From contig JAGCWG010000201.1 of NCBI GenBank assembly GCA_017961965.1, positions 1-5,919 of the forward strand: a DNA stretch of 5,919 nucleotides. The letters are read 5' to 3'. Of this stretch, positions 1 through 5,112 are shown one piece after another (positions within the stretch are counted from its first letter, which is position 1; the number at the start of each line of letters is the position of its first letter). Source of the stretch: Bacteroidaceae bacterium (GTDB lineage: Bacteria > Bacteroidota > Bacteroidia > Bacteroidales > Bacteroidaceae). A program made the translations under genes and the position numbers. The notes beneath the pieces are model-generated. The model searched no databases, was not told the origin of the DNA, and saw only the letters and a list, made by a program, of their open reading frames with translations.

Positions 1-116
1 ACGTAAACAACAACAGAGTCATTTCGCTCTGGCACCAGAGGAGTCACATTTGAAGCTTTCATCTCAAAGCCAAGAGACAATACAAAACAGAAAGCGAATG
101 CAATTGATTTATTCAT
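1..116 (-). CDS. N-terminus of an exported protein of unknown function (partial)
   Basis: This is an open frame on the minus strand from an ATG at 116-114, running off the left edge after 38 codons. The N-terminus starts MNKSIAFAFCFVLSLGF and looks like a Sec signal peptide: one lysine, then a hydrophobic run at about residues 5-17, with a plausible signal peptidase I site near MKA-SN (residues 19-23). There is no lipobox cysteine, so it is probably not a lipoprotein. The mature part that is visible (about 17 residues) is too short to assign a family. The start is supported by a -7 promoter element about 40 bases upstream and by the signal peptide beginning at this ATG. No Shine-Dalgarno is seen, as is usual in Bacteroidota. 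Secretion is an inference from the N-terminus alone. Confidence 0.7.
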   Translation of the reverse strand, partial: MNKSIAFAFCFVLSLGFEMKASNVTPLVPERNDSVVVY

Positions 117-156
117 TTTTCTTTTTAGTTGTTAAGTTTTATAATATTTAGGACTG

Positions 157-164
157 CAAAGTTA
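157..164 (-). promoter_or_regulatory. -7 promoter element of the partial exported-protein gene
   Basis: On the minus strand this reads TAACTTTG, an exact match to the Bacteroidota sigma-ABfr -7 consensus TAnnTTTG. It sits about 40 bases before the ATG at 116, giving a leader of roughly 30-35 bases. No convincing -33 TTTG is visible; the upstream stretch is simply T-rich. Confidence 0.6.
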
Positions 165-301
165 AAACATTTCAGAGAAATAAAAAAGAATAACACCAGA
201 TTATTACCAACGTTATTAACGCTACACAACATATTATATCTAAAATCTGTCCTCGGATTCCTATTTGTTTCGATTGACCACCATGAGTAATCATGAGCAT
301 G

Positions 302-358
302 ACGAAAACGGATATGTCTATTTCGTTTTTGTTCTAAAGTTCATAGTCAGTACTTAGT
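302..358 (+). repeat. 57-bp direct repeat, copy 1, with RNA-like hairpin
   Basis: It matches 1706-1762 at 53 of 57 positions in the same orientation, exactly 1404 bp away; the two copies enclose the ATPase gene. The first half can fold: CGAAAACG (304-311, shared G at the junction aside) pairs with CGTTTTTG (324-331) through one G-U pair, and an inner GATA/TATT helix closes a TGTC tetraloop with one bulged T. The second half ends in one unit of the 11-mer AGTCAGTACTT (345-355), which is multiplied in copy 2. No coding potential is seen. It could be an end of a mobile cassette, or a dispersed structured repeat that happens to occur twice. Confidence 0.8.
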
Positions 359-426
359 AAGCAGATGACAAGCATCCACAATCTTGCAGTTGCATTATTA
401 CATATAAATTAAGCCACACACCCACC

Positions 427-490
427 AATCCAAAAATATATGGTGTTTTTTTGGATTATAATCCAAAAATTCATACCGTTTTTTCGGATT
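427..490 (+). promoter_or_regulatory. Twin palindromic operator-like block upstream of the ATPase gene
   Basis: Two 31-bp inverted repeats sit in tandem at 427-457 and 460-490, with starts 33 bp apart (about three helical turns). Each begins AATCCAAAAA and ends with TTTTTGGATT or its one-base variant TTTTTCGGATT. Between them, 448-469 is a perfect 22-bp palindrome centred on TTATAA. This gives four half-sites in alternating orientation, the last ending 14 bases before the -7 element, so it covers the likely -33 region. A bound protein would therefore probably block transcription of the ATPase gene. The regulator is unknown; autoregulation by the ATPase's winged-helix-like segment is only a hypothesis. 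Confidence 0.65.
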
Positions 491-504
491 AGAGTTTTTT
501 TTCA

Positions 505-512
505 TATCTTTG
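505..512 (+). promoter_or_regulatory. -7 promoter element of the ATPase gene
   Basis: TATCTTTG matches TAnnTTTG exactly and is followed by CAG, as in many Bacteroidota promoters. The ATG at 537 is 25 bases downstream, so the leader would be about 17 bases long. The -33 position falls in the T-rich right arm of the palindromic block, which suggests repression from that block. Confidence 0.65.
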
Positions 513-536
513 CAGCATAACAAAAAGTAGGGAAAG

Positions 537-1664
537 ATGATTAGAAGACAATTACAAGATGTGATAGAGAAACGAATGTTTGCAGGAAAAGCAATCATCG
601 TAATCGGAGCAAGACAAGTCGGCAAAAGTACATTGTTCAATACAATACTTGAAAATGCCGATGTGCCTGCACTCACTCTCAATTGTGACGAGCCAGAAGT
701 AAAGGAAATGCTGACTCAGATGAACACACAGGAGTTAAAGATGCTTATTGGCAACAATCGCATATTGATGATTGACGAGGCACAAAGAGTTGACAATATC
801 GGTATGACGTTGAAACGTATTACCGACAACTTTCCCGACGTACAACTTATGGTGACAGGTTCGTCTTCGTTTGAGTTACAGGACAAACTTAACGAGCCCT
901 TGACAGGACGAAAGTTTGAGTACCACTTGTTCCCTTTGTCAACAGGCGAGTTAATGGATTCACAAGGATTACTTTCGGTCAAACAGACATTGGAGAACAG
1001 ACTTGTATTCGGTTCTTACCCTGATATAATAAACCATAATGAGGATGCGAAGGAAATATTGACAAATCTGTCAAGCAGTTACCTCTACAAGGATTTACTA
1101 ACATTGGACAACATCAGGCGTCCTGTCCTTCTTAATAAACTACTTACAGCTTTGGCCTTACAGGTAACGAGTGAAGTTTCTTATAACGAGTTGGCACAGA
1201 CAATAGGTTCTGATAGTAAAACTGTAGAGAAATACGTTGACCTTTTGGAGAAATGCTACATCATATTCAAGTTGAACGGATTCAACCGTAACCTACGTAC
1301 AGAGTTAAAGCGTTCAAAGAAATTCTATTTCTATGACAATGGTATAAGAAATGCAATTCTACAAAATTACGCTCCATTATCTTTACGTCAAGATGCTGGT
1401 GCGCTTTGGGAGAACTTCGTCATAAGCGAGCGAATTAAGGCCAACCAGTATAATGGAAGATATGTAAACAGCTATTTCTGGCGAACAAGTCAACAACAAG
1501 AGATTGACTACATAGAGGAGTGCGACGGAAGTTTTACCTTATTTGAGATGAAGTGGAATCCAAAGAAGTCTAACGTTAAGTTTCCTTCTACCTTCCTCAG
1601 TACTTATGATGTAAAACAACAGGCTGTCATTACTCCTGACAACTGGTTGGAATGGGTGGTATAA
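537..1664 (+). CDS. AAA+ ATPase with DUF4143 C-terminal region
   Basis: This 375-residue protein has the usual length and domain order of the AAA_14/DUF4143 ATPases, which are often present in many copies in Bacteroidota. Walker A is GARQVGKS (residues 24-31). Walker B is ILMIDEAQ (76-83). A sensor-1-like TGSSSFEL lies at 107-114, followed by LTGR (122-125), an arginine-finger-like motif. The DUF4143 part includes YLYKDLL (182-188), a winged-helix-like segment (about 215-238) and KKFYFYDNGIRN (261-272). The C-terminus has EID (322-324) and EMK (337-339), spaced like a PD-(D/E)xK nuclease core. The cellular role of this family is not established; nucleotide-driven DNA or protein remodelling is an inference. 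It is cytoplasmic, with no signal or membrane segment. All key motifs are intact, so the gene looks functional. It stands alone between direct repeats and converges on rplS. The ATG at 537 is well placed after the promoter; no Shine-Dalgarno is seen. Confidence 0.93.
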   Translation: MIRRQLQDVIEKRMFAGKAIIVIGARQVGKSTLFNTILENADVPALTLNCDEPEVKEMLTQMNTQELKMLIGNNRILMIDEAQRVDNIGMTLKRITDNFPDVQLMVTGSSSFELQDKLNEPLTGRKFEYHLFPLSTGELMDSQGLLSVKQTLENRLVFGSYPDIINHNEDAKEILTNLSSSYLYKDLLTLDNIRRPVLLNKLLTALALQVTSEVSYNELAQTIGSDSKTVEKYVDLLEKCYIIFKLNGFNRNLRTELKRSKKFYFYDNGIRNAILQNYAPLSLRQDAGALWENFVISERIKANQYNGRYVNSYFWRTSQQQEIDYIEECDGSFTLFEMKWNPKKSNVKFPSTFLSTYDVKQQAVITPDNWLEWVV

Positions 1665-1688
1665 ACAAGTTTACTTGTGTTTGTTTTT
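1665..1688 (+). terminator. Weak candidate terminator of the ATPase gene
   Basis: Immediately after the stop codon, ACAAG (1665-1669) pairs with CTTGT (1674-1678) around a TTTA loop, and a T-rich tract follows (seven Ts at 1682-1688 after GTTTG). The 5-bp stem is weak and AT-rich, so efficiency may be low. The strong hairpin at 1864-1896 could act as backup on this strand. Confidence 0.45.
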
Positions 1689-1705
1689 TTCGGAAAAGCA
1701 AAATA

Positions 1706-1762
1706 ACGAAAACGGATATGCCTGTCTCGTTTTTGTCCTAAAGTTCATAGTCAGTACTTAGT
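1706..1762 (+). repeat. 57-bp direct repeat, copy 2, with RNA-like hairpin
   Basis: This is the second copy of the repeat at 302-358, differing at four positions (1721, 1724, 1726 and 1737). The hairpin is kept: CGAAAACG (1707-1714 region) with CGTTTTTG (1728-1735), and an inner GATA/TGTC helix around a TGCC loop. Of the three substitutions inside the hairpin, one is in the loop and two change stem pairs without breaking them (U-A to U-G and G-U to G-C). The copy runs directly into an array of 11-bp units. It lies 42 bp after the ATPase stop codon, downstream of the weak terminator. Confidence 0.8.
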
Positions 1763-1803
1763 CTATACTTAGTCAGTACTTAGTCTATACTTTGACGGTA
1801 CTT
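1749..1803 (+). repeat. Array of five 11-bp direct repeats
   Basis: Units AGTCAGTACTT and AGTCTATACTT alternate at 1749, 1760, 1771 and 1782, followed by a degenerate unit TGACGGTACTT at 1793-1803. The two 22-bp halves (1749-1770 and 1771-1792) are identical. The 11-bp period is close to one helical turn, so a protein could bind all units on the same face of the DNA. The first unit is also the tail of the 57-bp repeat; copy 1 has only that one unit. It could be a protein-binding array at a cassette end, or a slippage expansion. Confidence 0.8.
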
Positions 1804-1859
1804 TAACCATACATAATTTACGACAAGAAGCGAAATAAGGTTATCTTTTTTGGAGATAC

Positions 1860-1896
1860 AAAAAAGAGGACATATCCCGATGGGAAATGTCCTCTT
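1860..1896 (-). terminator. Rho-independent terminator of rplS
   Basis: AAGAGGACAT (1864-1873) and ATGTCCTCTT (1887-1896) form a perfect 10-bp stem, extended inward by a GGG/CCC helix with one mismatch and closed by a three-base loop. On the minus strand the stem is followed by a run of six or more Ts (1865-1860). It starts about 33 bases after the rplS stop codon. On the plus strand the stem is followed by GTCTTTTC, so it may also stop transcripts coming from the ATPase gene. Confidence 0.85.
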
Positions 1897-1929
1897 GTCT
1901 TTTCTTCAGTGTGTACCGAAGTGAATGGA

Positions 1930-2298
1930 TTAGTCCTCCTTGCGAGAAAGCTTCTCCTTGATACGAGCCTTCTTACCTGTAAGGTTACGGAGGTAGTAAA
2001 GCTTAGCACGACGTACCTTACCAATCTTGTTCACCTCGATGCTATCGATGTTAGGTGACTCGAGTGGGAAAATACGCTCTACACCTACTGTACCAGACAT
2101 CTTGCGAACAGTGAAACGCTTCTTAGTACCCTCACCTGAGATCTTGATAACAACACCACGGTAGAGCTGGATACGCTCCTTTGAACCCTCGATAATCTTG
2201 TAAGCAACTGTGATAGTGTCACCTGCCTTGAATGCTGGGTGCTGCTTGCCTGTAGCGAAAGCTTCCTCAGCAATCTTCATCAAATCTACTTTAGCCAT
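1930..2298 (-). CDS. rplS: 50S ribosomal protein L19
   Basis: L19 is a large-subunit ribosomal protein at the interface with the 30S subunit. The 122-residue product starts [12 protein letters not shown] and carries the family's conserved stretches: FKAGDTI (23-29), [11 protein letters not shown] (47-57), [14 protein letters not shown] (65-78), SPNIDSIEV (80-88) and the basic [11 protein letters not shown] (93-103). It is full length, slightly longer than the 115 residues of E. coli L19 because of a lysine-rich tail. It is transcribed alone here, with its own promoter, leader and terminator. No other ribosomal or tRNA-modification genes (such as trmD or rimM, common partners elsewhere) are adjacent. 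There is no Shine-Dalgarno; the ATG follows an A/T-rich stretch. The upstream leader can fold and may mediate autoregulation. Confidence 0.98.
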   Translation of the reverse strand: MAKVDLMKIAEEAFATGKQHPAFKAGDTITVAYKIIEGSKERIQLYRGVVIKISGEGTKKRFTVRKMSGTVGVERIFPLESPNIDSIEVNKIGKVRRAKLYYLRNLTGKKARIKEKLSRKED

Positions 2299-2331
2299 AA
2301 ATTTTATTAAATAATTTTATGTAAATATTAA

Positions 2332-2373
2332 CGAAGCATTCTCTGGCTACTCTATTTCCAGACAGCGGCTTCG
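2332..2373 (-). promoter_or_regulatory. Folded 5' leader of rplS mRNA (candidate autoregulatory element)
   Basis: Within the roughly 80-base leader between promoter and ATG, CGAAGC (2373-2368) pairs with GCTTCG (2337-2332). Nested inside, TCTGG (2362-2358) pairs with CCAGA (2346-2342) around an 11-base loop. The two stems are separated by a 5/4 internal loop. The rest of the leader down to the start codon is A/T-rich and unpaired. Structured leaders bound by the encoded protein are common in ribosomal protein genes, and an L19 leader is known from Firmicutes. Whether this one has that role is inference. Confidence 0.5.
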
Positions 2374-2384
2374 CAAAAACGTTG

Positions 2385-2413
2385 CAAAGGTACGAGTTTT
2401 TTCTTTCTCACAA
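2385..2413 (-). promoter_or_regulatory. rplS promoter
   Basis: On the minus strand, TACCTTTG (2392-2385) is an exact -7 match and TTG (2413-2411) lies 18 bases upstream as a -33 element. Transcription should start near 2378, just before the leader stem. It faces away from the uxuA promoter at 2513-2520. Confidence 0.75.
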
Positions 2414-2512
2414 CACATTCTTTTAAAGGTTTTTACACTCAGATACTAAAAAATGATACACATACGAACAAAATTGAAACATTTATTGACACTAAGGTTC
2501 TCAAAAATGATG

Positions 2513-2520
2513 TATCTTTG
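2513..2520 (+). promoter_or_regulatory. uxuA -7 promoter element
   Basis: TATCTTTG followed by CAT matches the TAnnTTTG consensus and gives a leader of about 60 bases before the ATG at 2587. No clear -33 TTTG stands at the right spacing. TGTATC (2511-2516), overlapping the -7, is mirrored by GATACA at 2455-2460; this spaced inverted repeat is a weak candidate for a regulator site. AAAAATGAT also occurs twice (about 2449-2457 and 2503-2511). Confidence 0.65.
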
Positions 2521-2586
2521 CATAACAAGAATAATACCACAGGCATAAATTCTTAACATTAAGATAAAACAAAAACAATATAAAGA

Positions 2587-3849
2587 ATGGAAAAAACATG
2601 GCGCTGGTTCGGCAAGAAAGACAACATTACGCTTGAAATGCTGAAACAGATTGGTGTAGAGGGTATAGTCACAGCCCTTCATGATGTTCCCCTCGGCGAG
2701 GTGTGGACACGTGAGAAGATTCGTGACCTTAGAGAGTATATTGAGAGTTACGGTATGCGATGGAGCGTAGTCGAGTCACTTCCCGTGACAGAAGCCATCA
2801 AGTATGGCGGTAAAGATCGTGACCATCAGATTGAGGTCTATAAGGAGTCATTGAGGAACCTTGGTGAGGAGGGCATCCATTGTGTTTGCTACAATTTCAT
2901 GCCAGTACTCGACTGGGCACGTACAGACCTACTTCACAAGAATCCAAACGGCTCTTCAAACCTATACTTCAACTGGGCAGAGTTTGCATACTTCGACATT
3001 CATATCCTCAAGCGCAAGGGTGCAGAAGAGGAATGGGCAGAGTTCCAAAAGGCTCACAAGGAGTGGCTGCGTGACATCCTTGCTGAGGTTGCAGAGATAA
3101 AGGCAAAAGCTACCGCTAAGTATGACCATGACCTCGTTGACACAATCGTTATCAAGACTCAGGGATTCGTGAGCGGTAACTTCAAGGAAGGTGACGAAAA
3201 GCCTGTCGAGATGTTCCGTGAGCTCCTTGCTCTCTACGACGGAGTGACAAAGGAGACACTCCAAAACAACATGAAGACATGGCTGGAGGCAATCATGCCT
3301 ATCTGCGACGAGTACGACATCGACATGTGTGTACATCCAGATGACCCACCATTCCCAATCCTCGGTCTTCCACGTATCGTGAACTGTGACGAGGATATCC
3401 AGAAGTTCCTCGATGCTGTGCCTAACATACATAATGGTCTTACATTCTGTGCAGGTTCACTCTCTGCTGGTGGTCACAACAATATAACTGAACTTGCAAA
3501 GAAGTATCATTCCCGTACTCACTTCGTACATCTCCGTTCATGTCACATCTTCCCTAATGGCGACTTCACGGAGGCAAGCCATCTTGGTGGACGTGCTGAC
3601 CTCATAGAGCTTACTCGTATCTTTGAGCAGGAGGAGATGAACCGTCAGGCAACACGTAACCCTGAGACACAGCTTCTTCCTATGCGAGTTGACCACGGTA
3701 TGACTATGCTTGGCGATGAGACTCGTGGATATAATGCTGGTTACTCATTCCTTGGACGTATGTTTGCCCTCGGACAGGTACAGGGTATCATAGCAACCGT
3801 TGACCGTGAACTTGGTAAGCCTTATCATCAACCAGGATTCTTCGATTGA
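2587..3849 (+). CDS. uxuA: D-mannonate dehydratase
   Basis: The enzyme removes water from D-mannonate to give 2-keto-3-deoxy-D-gluconate (EC 4.2.1.8), a central step in glucuronate breakdown. The 420-residue protein starts MEKTWRWFGKKD and has the UxuA family's TIM-barrel sequence throughout. It contains ESLPVTEAIKYG (63-74), NFMPVLDWARTDL (103-115), MCVHPDDPPFPILGLPRIV (247-265), TFCAGSLSAGG (287-297), HFVHLR (312-317) and RVDHGMTMLGDE (367-378). By comparison with the family's structurally studied members, H250, C288, H315 and D369 should bind the divalent metal, with H370 and a tyrosine near 382 at the active site. It is somewhat longer than the E. coli protein (394 residues), mainly in the segment around 140-200. 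It is cytoplasmic. It is followed 167 bp later by the mannonate oxidoreductase gene on the same strand with no good promoter between, so they are probably co-transcribed. The ATG is supported by the conserved N-terminus. Confidence 0.97.
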   Translation: MEKTWRWFGKKDNITLEMLKQIGVEGIVTALHDVPLGEVWTREKIRDLREYIESYGMRWSVVESLPVTEAIKYGGKDRDHQIEVYKESLRNLGEEGIHCVCYNFMPVLDWARTDLLHKNPNGSSNLYFNWAEFAYFDIHILKRKGAEEEWAEFQKAHKEWLRDILAEVAEIKAKATAKYDHDLVDTIVIKTQGFVSGNFKEGDEKPVEMFRELLALYDGVTKETLQNNMKTWLEAIMPICDEYDIDMCVHPDDPPFPILGLPRIVNCDEDIQKFLDAVPNIHNGLTFCAGSLSAGGHNNITELAKKYHSRTHFVHLRSCHIFPNGDFTEASHLGGRADLIELTRIFEQEEMNRQATRNPETQLLPMRVDHGMTMLGDETRGYNAGYSFLGRMFALGQVQGIIATVDRELGKPYHQPGFFD

Positions 3850-3868
3850 TTGCGTTTTGCAATCAATC
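3844..3868 (+). other. Perfect 10-bp stem-loop overlapping the uxuA stop codon
   Basis: GATTGATTGC (3844-3853) and GCAATCAATC (3859-3868) pair perfectly around a GTTTT loop. The stem begins in the last sense codon and contains the TGA stop. No T-run follows; an AAGTTAAAAG array does, so it is not a standard terminator. It may protect the uxuA mRNA 3' end or reduce read-through into the next gene. A stem of the same length follows the next gene. Confidence 0.7.
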
Positions 3869-4009
3869 AAGTTAAAAGTTATAAGTTAAAAACTAACAGT
3901 TGAGTTTTCAAGAGAAAAGTTCTCAAGTTTTCAGACAAGGCTCACCATACTTTTTCAACTTATAACTTTACAACTATACTTTTAATTTTTAACTTTTATT
4001 TTTTAATTC
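3869..4009 (+). repeat. Inverted GTTAAAA-type arrays between uxuA and the oxidoreductase gene
   Basis: The left arm has AGTT(A)AAAA units from 3869 to 3894, and the right side has their complements from 3951 to 4009. The best-matched core is AAAGTTATAAGTT at 3875-3887 against 3957-3969 (perfect), extending to 17 of 18 with the A-run. Near the apex a small hairpin GAGAA/TTCTC lies at 3912-3924. The whole 167-bp intergenic region could form a long AU-rich hairpin in the mRNA. No clear TAnnTTTG promoter is present. Confidence 0.65.
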
Positions 4010-4016
4010 TGAAAAT

Positions 4017-4835
4017 ATGACTTCTTTGAAGAATAAGATAGCCGTAGTAACAGGTGGAACTGGTGTACTCGGCAGCAACGTAAGCGAAGGCTTGCTTCAG
4101 GCAAGCGCAACAGTAATAGTAGTAGGTTCACGTCAGGAGACAGTAGATAAGGCACTTGCCAAGCTCACTCCTGTGGCAAAGGCAAACGACACTACCGTAA
4201 CAGGATTTGTGTGCAACGTACTCAATCACTCTGAGATTGAAGCACTCACAGCCAAGGTTAAGGAACAGTTCGGACGAGTTGATATTCTCGTGAATGCTGC
4301 TGGTGGTAACGTGGCTGGTGCAAACATCATGGACGATATGCACGTGTATGAGTCTGACATCGAGGCACTCCACAAGGTTATCGACCTCAATCTCTGGGGC
4401 ACAATCTATCCTTGCCTCACTTTCGGTAAGATTATGGCAGAACAGAAGAGCGGTAGCATCATCAACGTAAGTTCGATGGCTGCATACGATGCTCTCAGTC
4501 GTGTGATGGGTTACTCTATCGCCAAAGAGGGAGTAAATGCACTCACCAAGTGGCTCGCACAGGATTTTGCTCGCAAGTATGGCGACAAGATTCGCGTAAA
4601 TGCCATTGCCCCAGGTTTCTTTATCGGTGAACAGAACCGCAAGGCTCTCCTCAACGATGACGGCTCACTCACAGAGCGTAGCCACAAGGTTCTCAACAAG
4701 ACTCCTATGGGTCGCTTTGGTGACATCAGCGAGCTTAACGGTATCGTTCGTTTCCTCGCAAGTGATGAAGCAAGCTTTGTTACCGGCAGCATCATCCCAG
4801 TTGATGGTGGCTTCAGCAGTTTCTCTGGTGTATAA
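4017..4835 (+). CDS. SDR-family D-mannonate oxidoreductase (fructuronate reductase)
   Basis: It probably interconverts D-fructuronate and D-mannonate with NAD(P)H, supplying the substrate of UxuA. The 272-residue protein is a classical short-chain dehydrogenase. The nucleotide-binding loop is TGGTGVLG (12-19), in which the usual middle glycine of TGxxxGxG is valine; I recall TGGxGVLG as typical of this oxidoreductase subgroup. NAAG is at 93-96. The catalytic tetrad is N125, S153, Y166 and K170. The PG motif follows in APGFF (about 199-203). The C-terminus FVTGSIIPVDGG is standard for SDRs. It is unrelated to the longer E. coli UxuB (mannitol-dehydrogenase family), so I give no symbol. Function rests on the family resemblance and on the adjacent uxuA; another polyol or sugar-acid substrate is possible. 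The ATG lies after an A/T-rich stretch without Shine-Dalgarno. Codon use looks like that of uxuA. Confidence 0.88.
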   Translation: MTSLKNKIAVVTGGTGVLGSNVSEGLLQASATVIVVGSRQETVDKALAKLTPVAKANDTTVTGFVCNVLNHSEIEALTAKVKEQFGRVDILVNAAGGNVAGANIMDDMHVYESDIEALHKVIDLNLWGTIYPCLTFGKIMAEQKSGSIINVSSMAAYDALSRVMGYSIAKEGVNALTKWLAQDFARKYGDKIRVNAIAPGFFIGEQNRKALLNDDGSLTERSHKVLNKTPMGRFGDISELNGIVRFLASDEASFVTGSIIPVDGGFSSFSGV

Positions 4836-4836
4836 G

Positions 4837-4865
4837 CTTGCATTATTCATTCTTCATAATGCAAG
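4837..4865 (+). other. Perfect 10-bp stem-loop after the oxidoreductase stop codon
   Basis: CTTGCATTAT (4837-4846) pairs perfectly with ATAATGCAAG (4856-4865) around a nine-base loop, starting one base after the stop codon. No T-run follows. As after uxuA, a GTTAAAA-type array starts directly at the 3' side of the stem. It may define or stabilise the mRNA 3' end. Confidence 0.7.
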
Positions 4866-4984
4866 AGTTAAAAGTTAAAAATTAAAAGTTAAAAATTTGG
4901 GATTACTTGTATTTCACATTATTTAATAAGGAGCTTCAAACTCCTCAACTCAACTTTTAACTTTTCATTTTTAACTTTTAACTC
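4865..4984 (+). repeat. MITE-like element with 33-bp terminal inverted repeats
   Basis: The arms are 4865-4897 and 4952-4984 and match at 31 of 33 positions (mismatches inside the arm only). They start GAGTTAAAAGTTAAAAAT and consist of GTTAAAA-type units. The 54-base centre carries a further AGGAG/CTCCT hairpin (4929-4945). ATAATGC occurs on both sides (4856-4862 and 4989-4995), two and four bases outside the arms, and could be a target-site duplication. No protein is encoded. Alternatively the element is just a low-complexity repeat pair forming an RNA hairpin between genes. Confidence 0.6.
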
Positions 4985-5009
4985 ATTTATAATGCTGCAC
5001 CCTCGATGC

Positions 5010-5082
5010 TTTTTGCGCAAAAAAGGAAAATTTGTGTAAATAATTTAGTCAATACTAGATATGTTTGCTCAAAATTATTTAC
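5010..5082 (+). promoter_or_regulatory. Palindrome and spaced inverted repeat at the MaoC-like gene promoter
   Basis: TTTTTGCGCAAAAA (5010-5023) is a perfect 14-bp palindrome. GTAAATAATTT (5036-5046) is repeated inverted, without mismatch, as AAATTATTTAC (5072-5082), 25 bases apart. The right arm covers the first three bases of the -7 element, so a protein bound there would interfere with the promoter. AT-rich sequence can yield such repeats by chance; the 11-bp match and its position make it worth listing. Confidence 0.45.
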
Positions 5083-5087
5083 CTTTG
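5080..5087 (+). promoter_or_regulatory. -7 promoter element of the MaoC-like gene
   Basis: TACCTTTG followed by TGC matches the consensus. The ATG is 26 bases downstream, giving a leader of about 18 bases. No -33 TTTG is seen at normal spacing; the TTTG at 5064-5067 is too close. The gene is thus probably expressed separately from uxuA and the oxidoreductase gene. Confidence 0.65.
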
Positions 5088-5112
5088 TGCAAAATTTTAA
5101 CACATAATAAAT

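Larger units (their letters stand above)
117..536. other. Divergent intergenic region before the ATPase gene
   Basis: This 420-bp region lies between the divergent partial exported-protein gene and the ATPase gene. It holds the minus-strand promoter (157-164), one copy of a 57-bp repeat (302-358), a double palindromic block (427-490) and the ATPase promoter (505-512). From 165 to 301 and from 359 to 426 I see no gene or RNA. The only small structure there is a TCATG/CATGA palindrome at 291-302, just before the repeat. Confidence 0.6.

Noticed and set aside
291..302. TCATG/CATGA palindrome just outside repeat copy 1
   Set aside because: Short, and no equivalent stands beside copy 2, so it does not support a cassette boundary.
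398..682. 94-codon minus-strand open frame across the ATPase promoter
   Set aside because: Its middle is a translation of the palindromic block and its start lies inside the ATPase gene; no promoter or family match.
1749..1803. CRISPR-like array
   Set aside because: Units are 11 bp, head to tail without unique spacers, and no cas genes are present.
2962..3432. 156-codon minus-strand open frame inside uxuA
   Set aside because: It is antisense to a strongly conserved uxuA; the cysteine- and histidine-rich product has no recognisable domain.
4017..4060. Defective nucleotide-binding loop in the SDR (valine for glycine in TGxxxGxG)
   Set aside because: I recall TGGxGVLG as usual in this oxidoreductase subgroup, and the catalytic tetrad is intact, so inactivation is not indicated.
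4511..4843. 110-codon minus-strand open frame inside the oxidoreductase gene
   Set aside because: Antisense shadow of a clear SDR gene, with low-complexity composition and no promoter.
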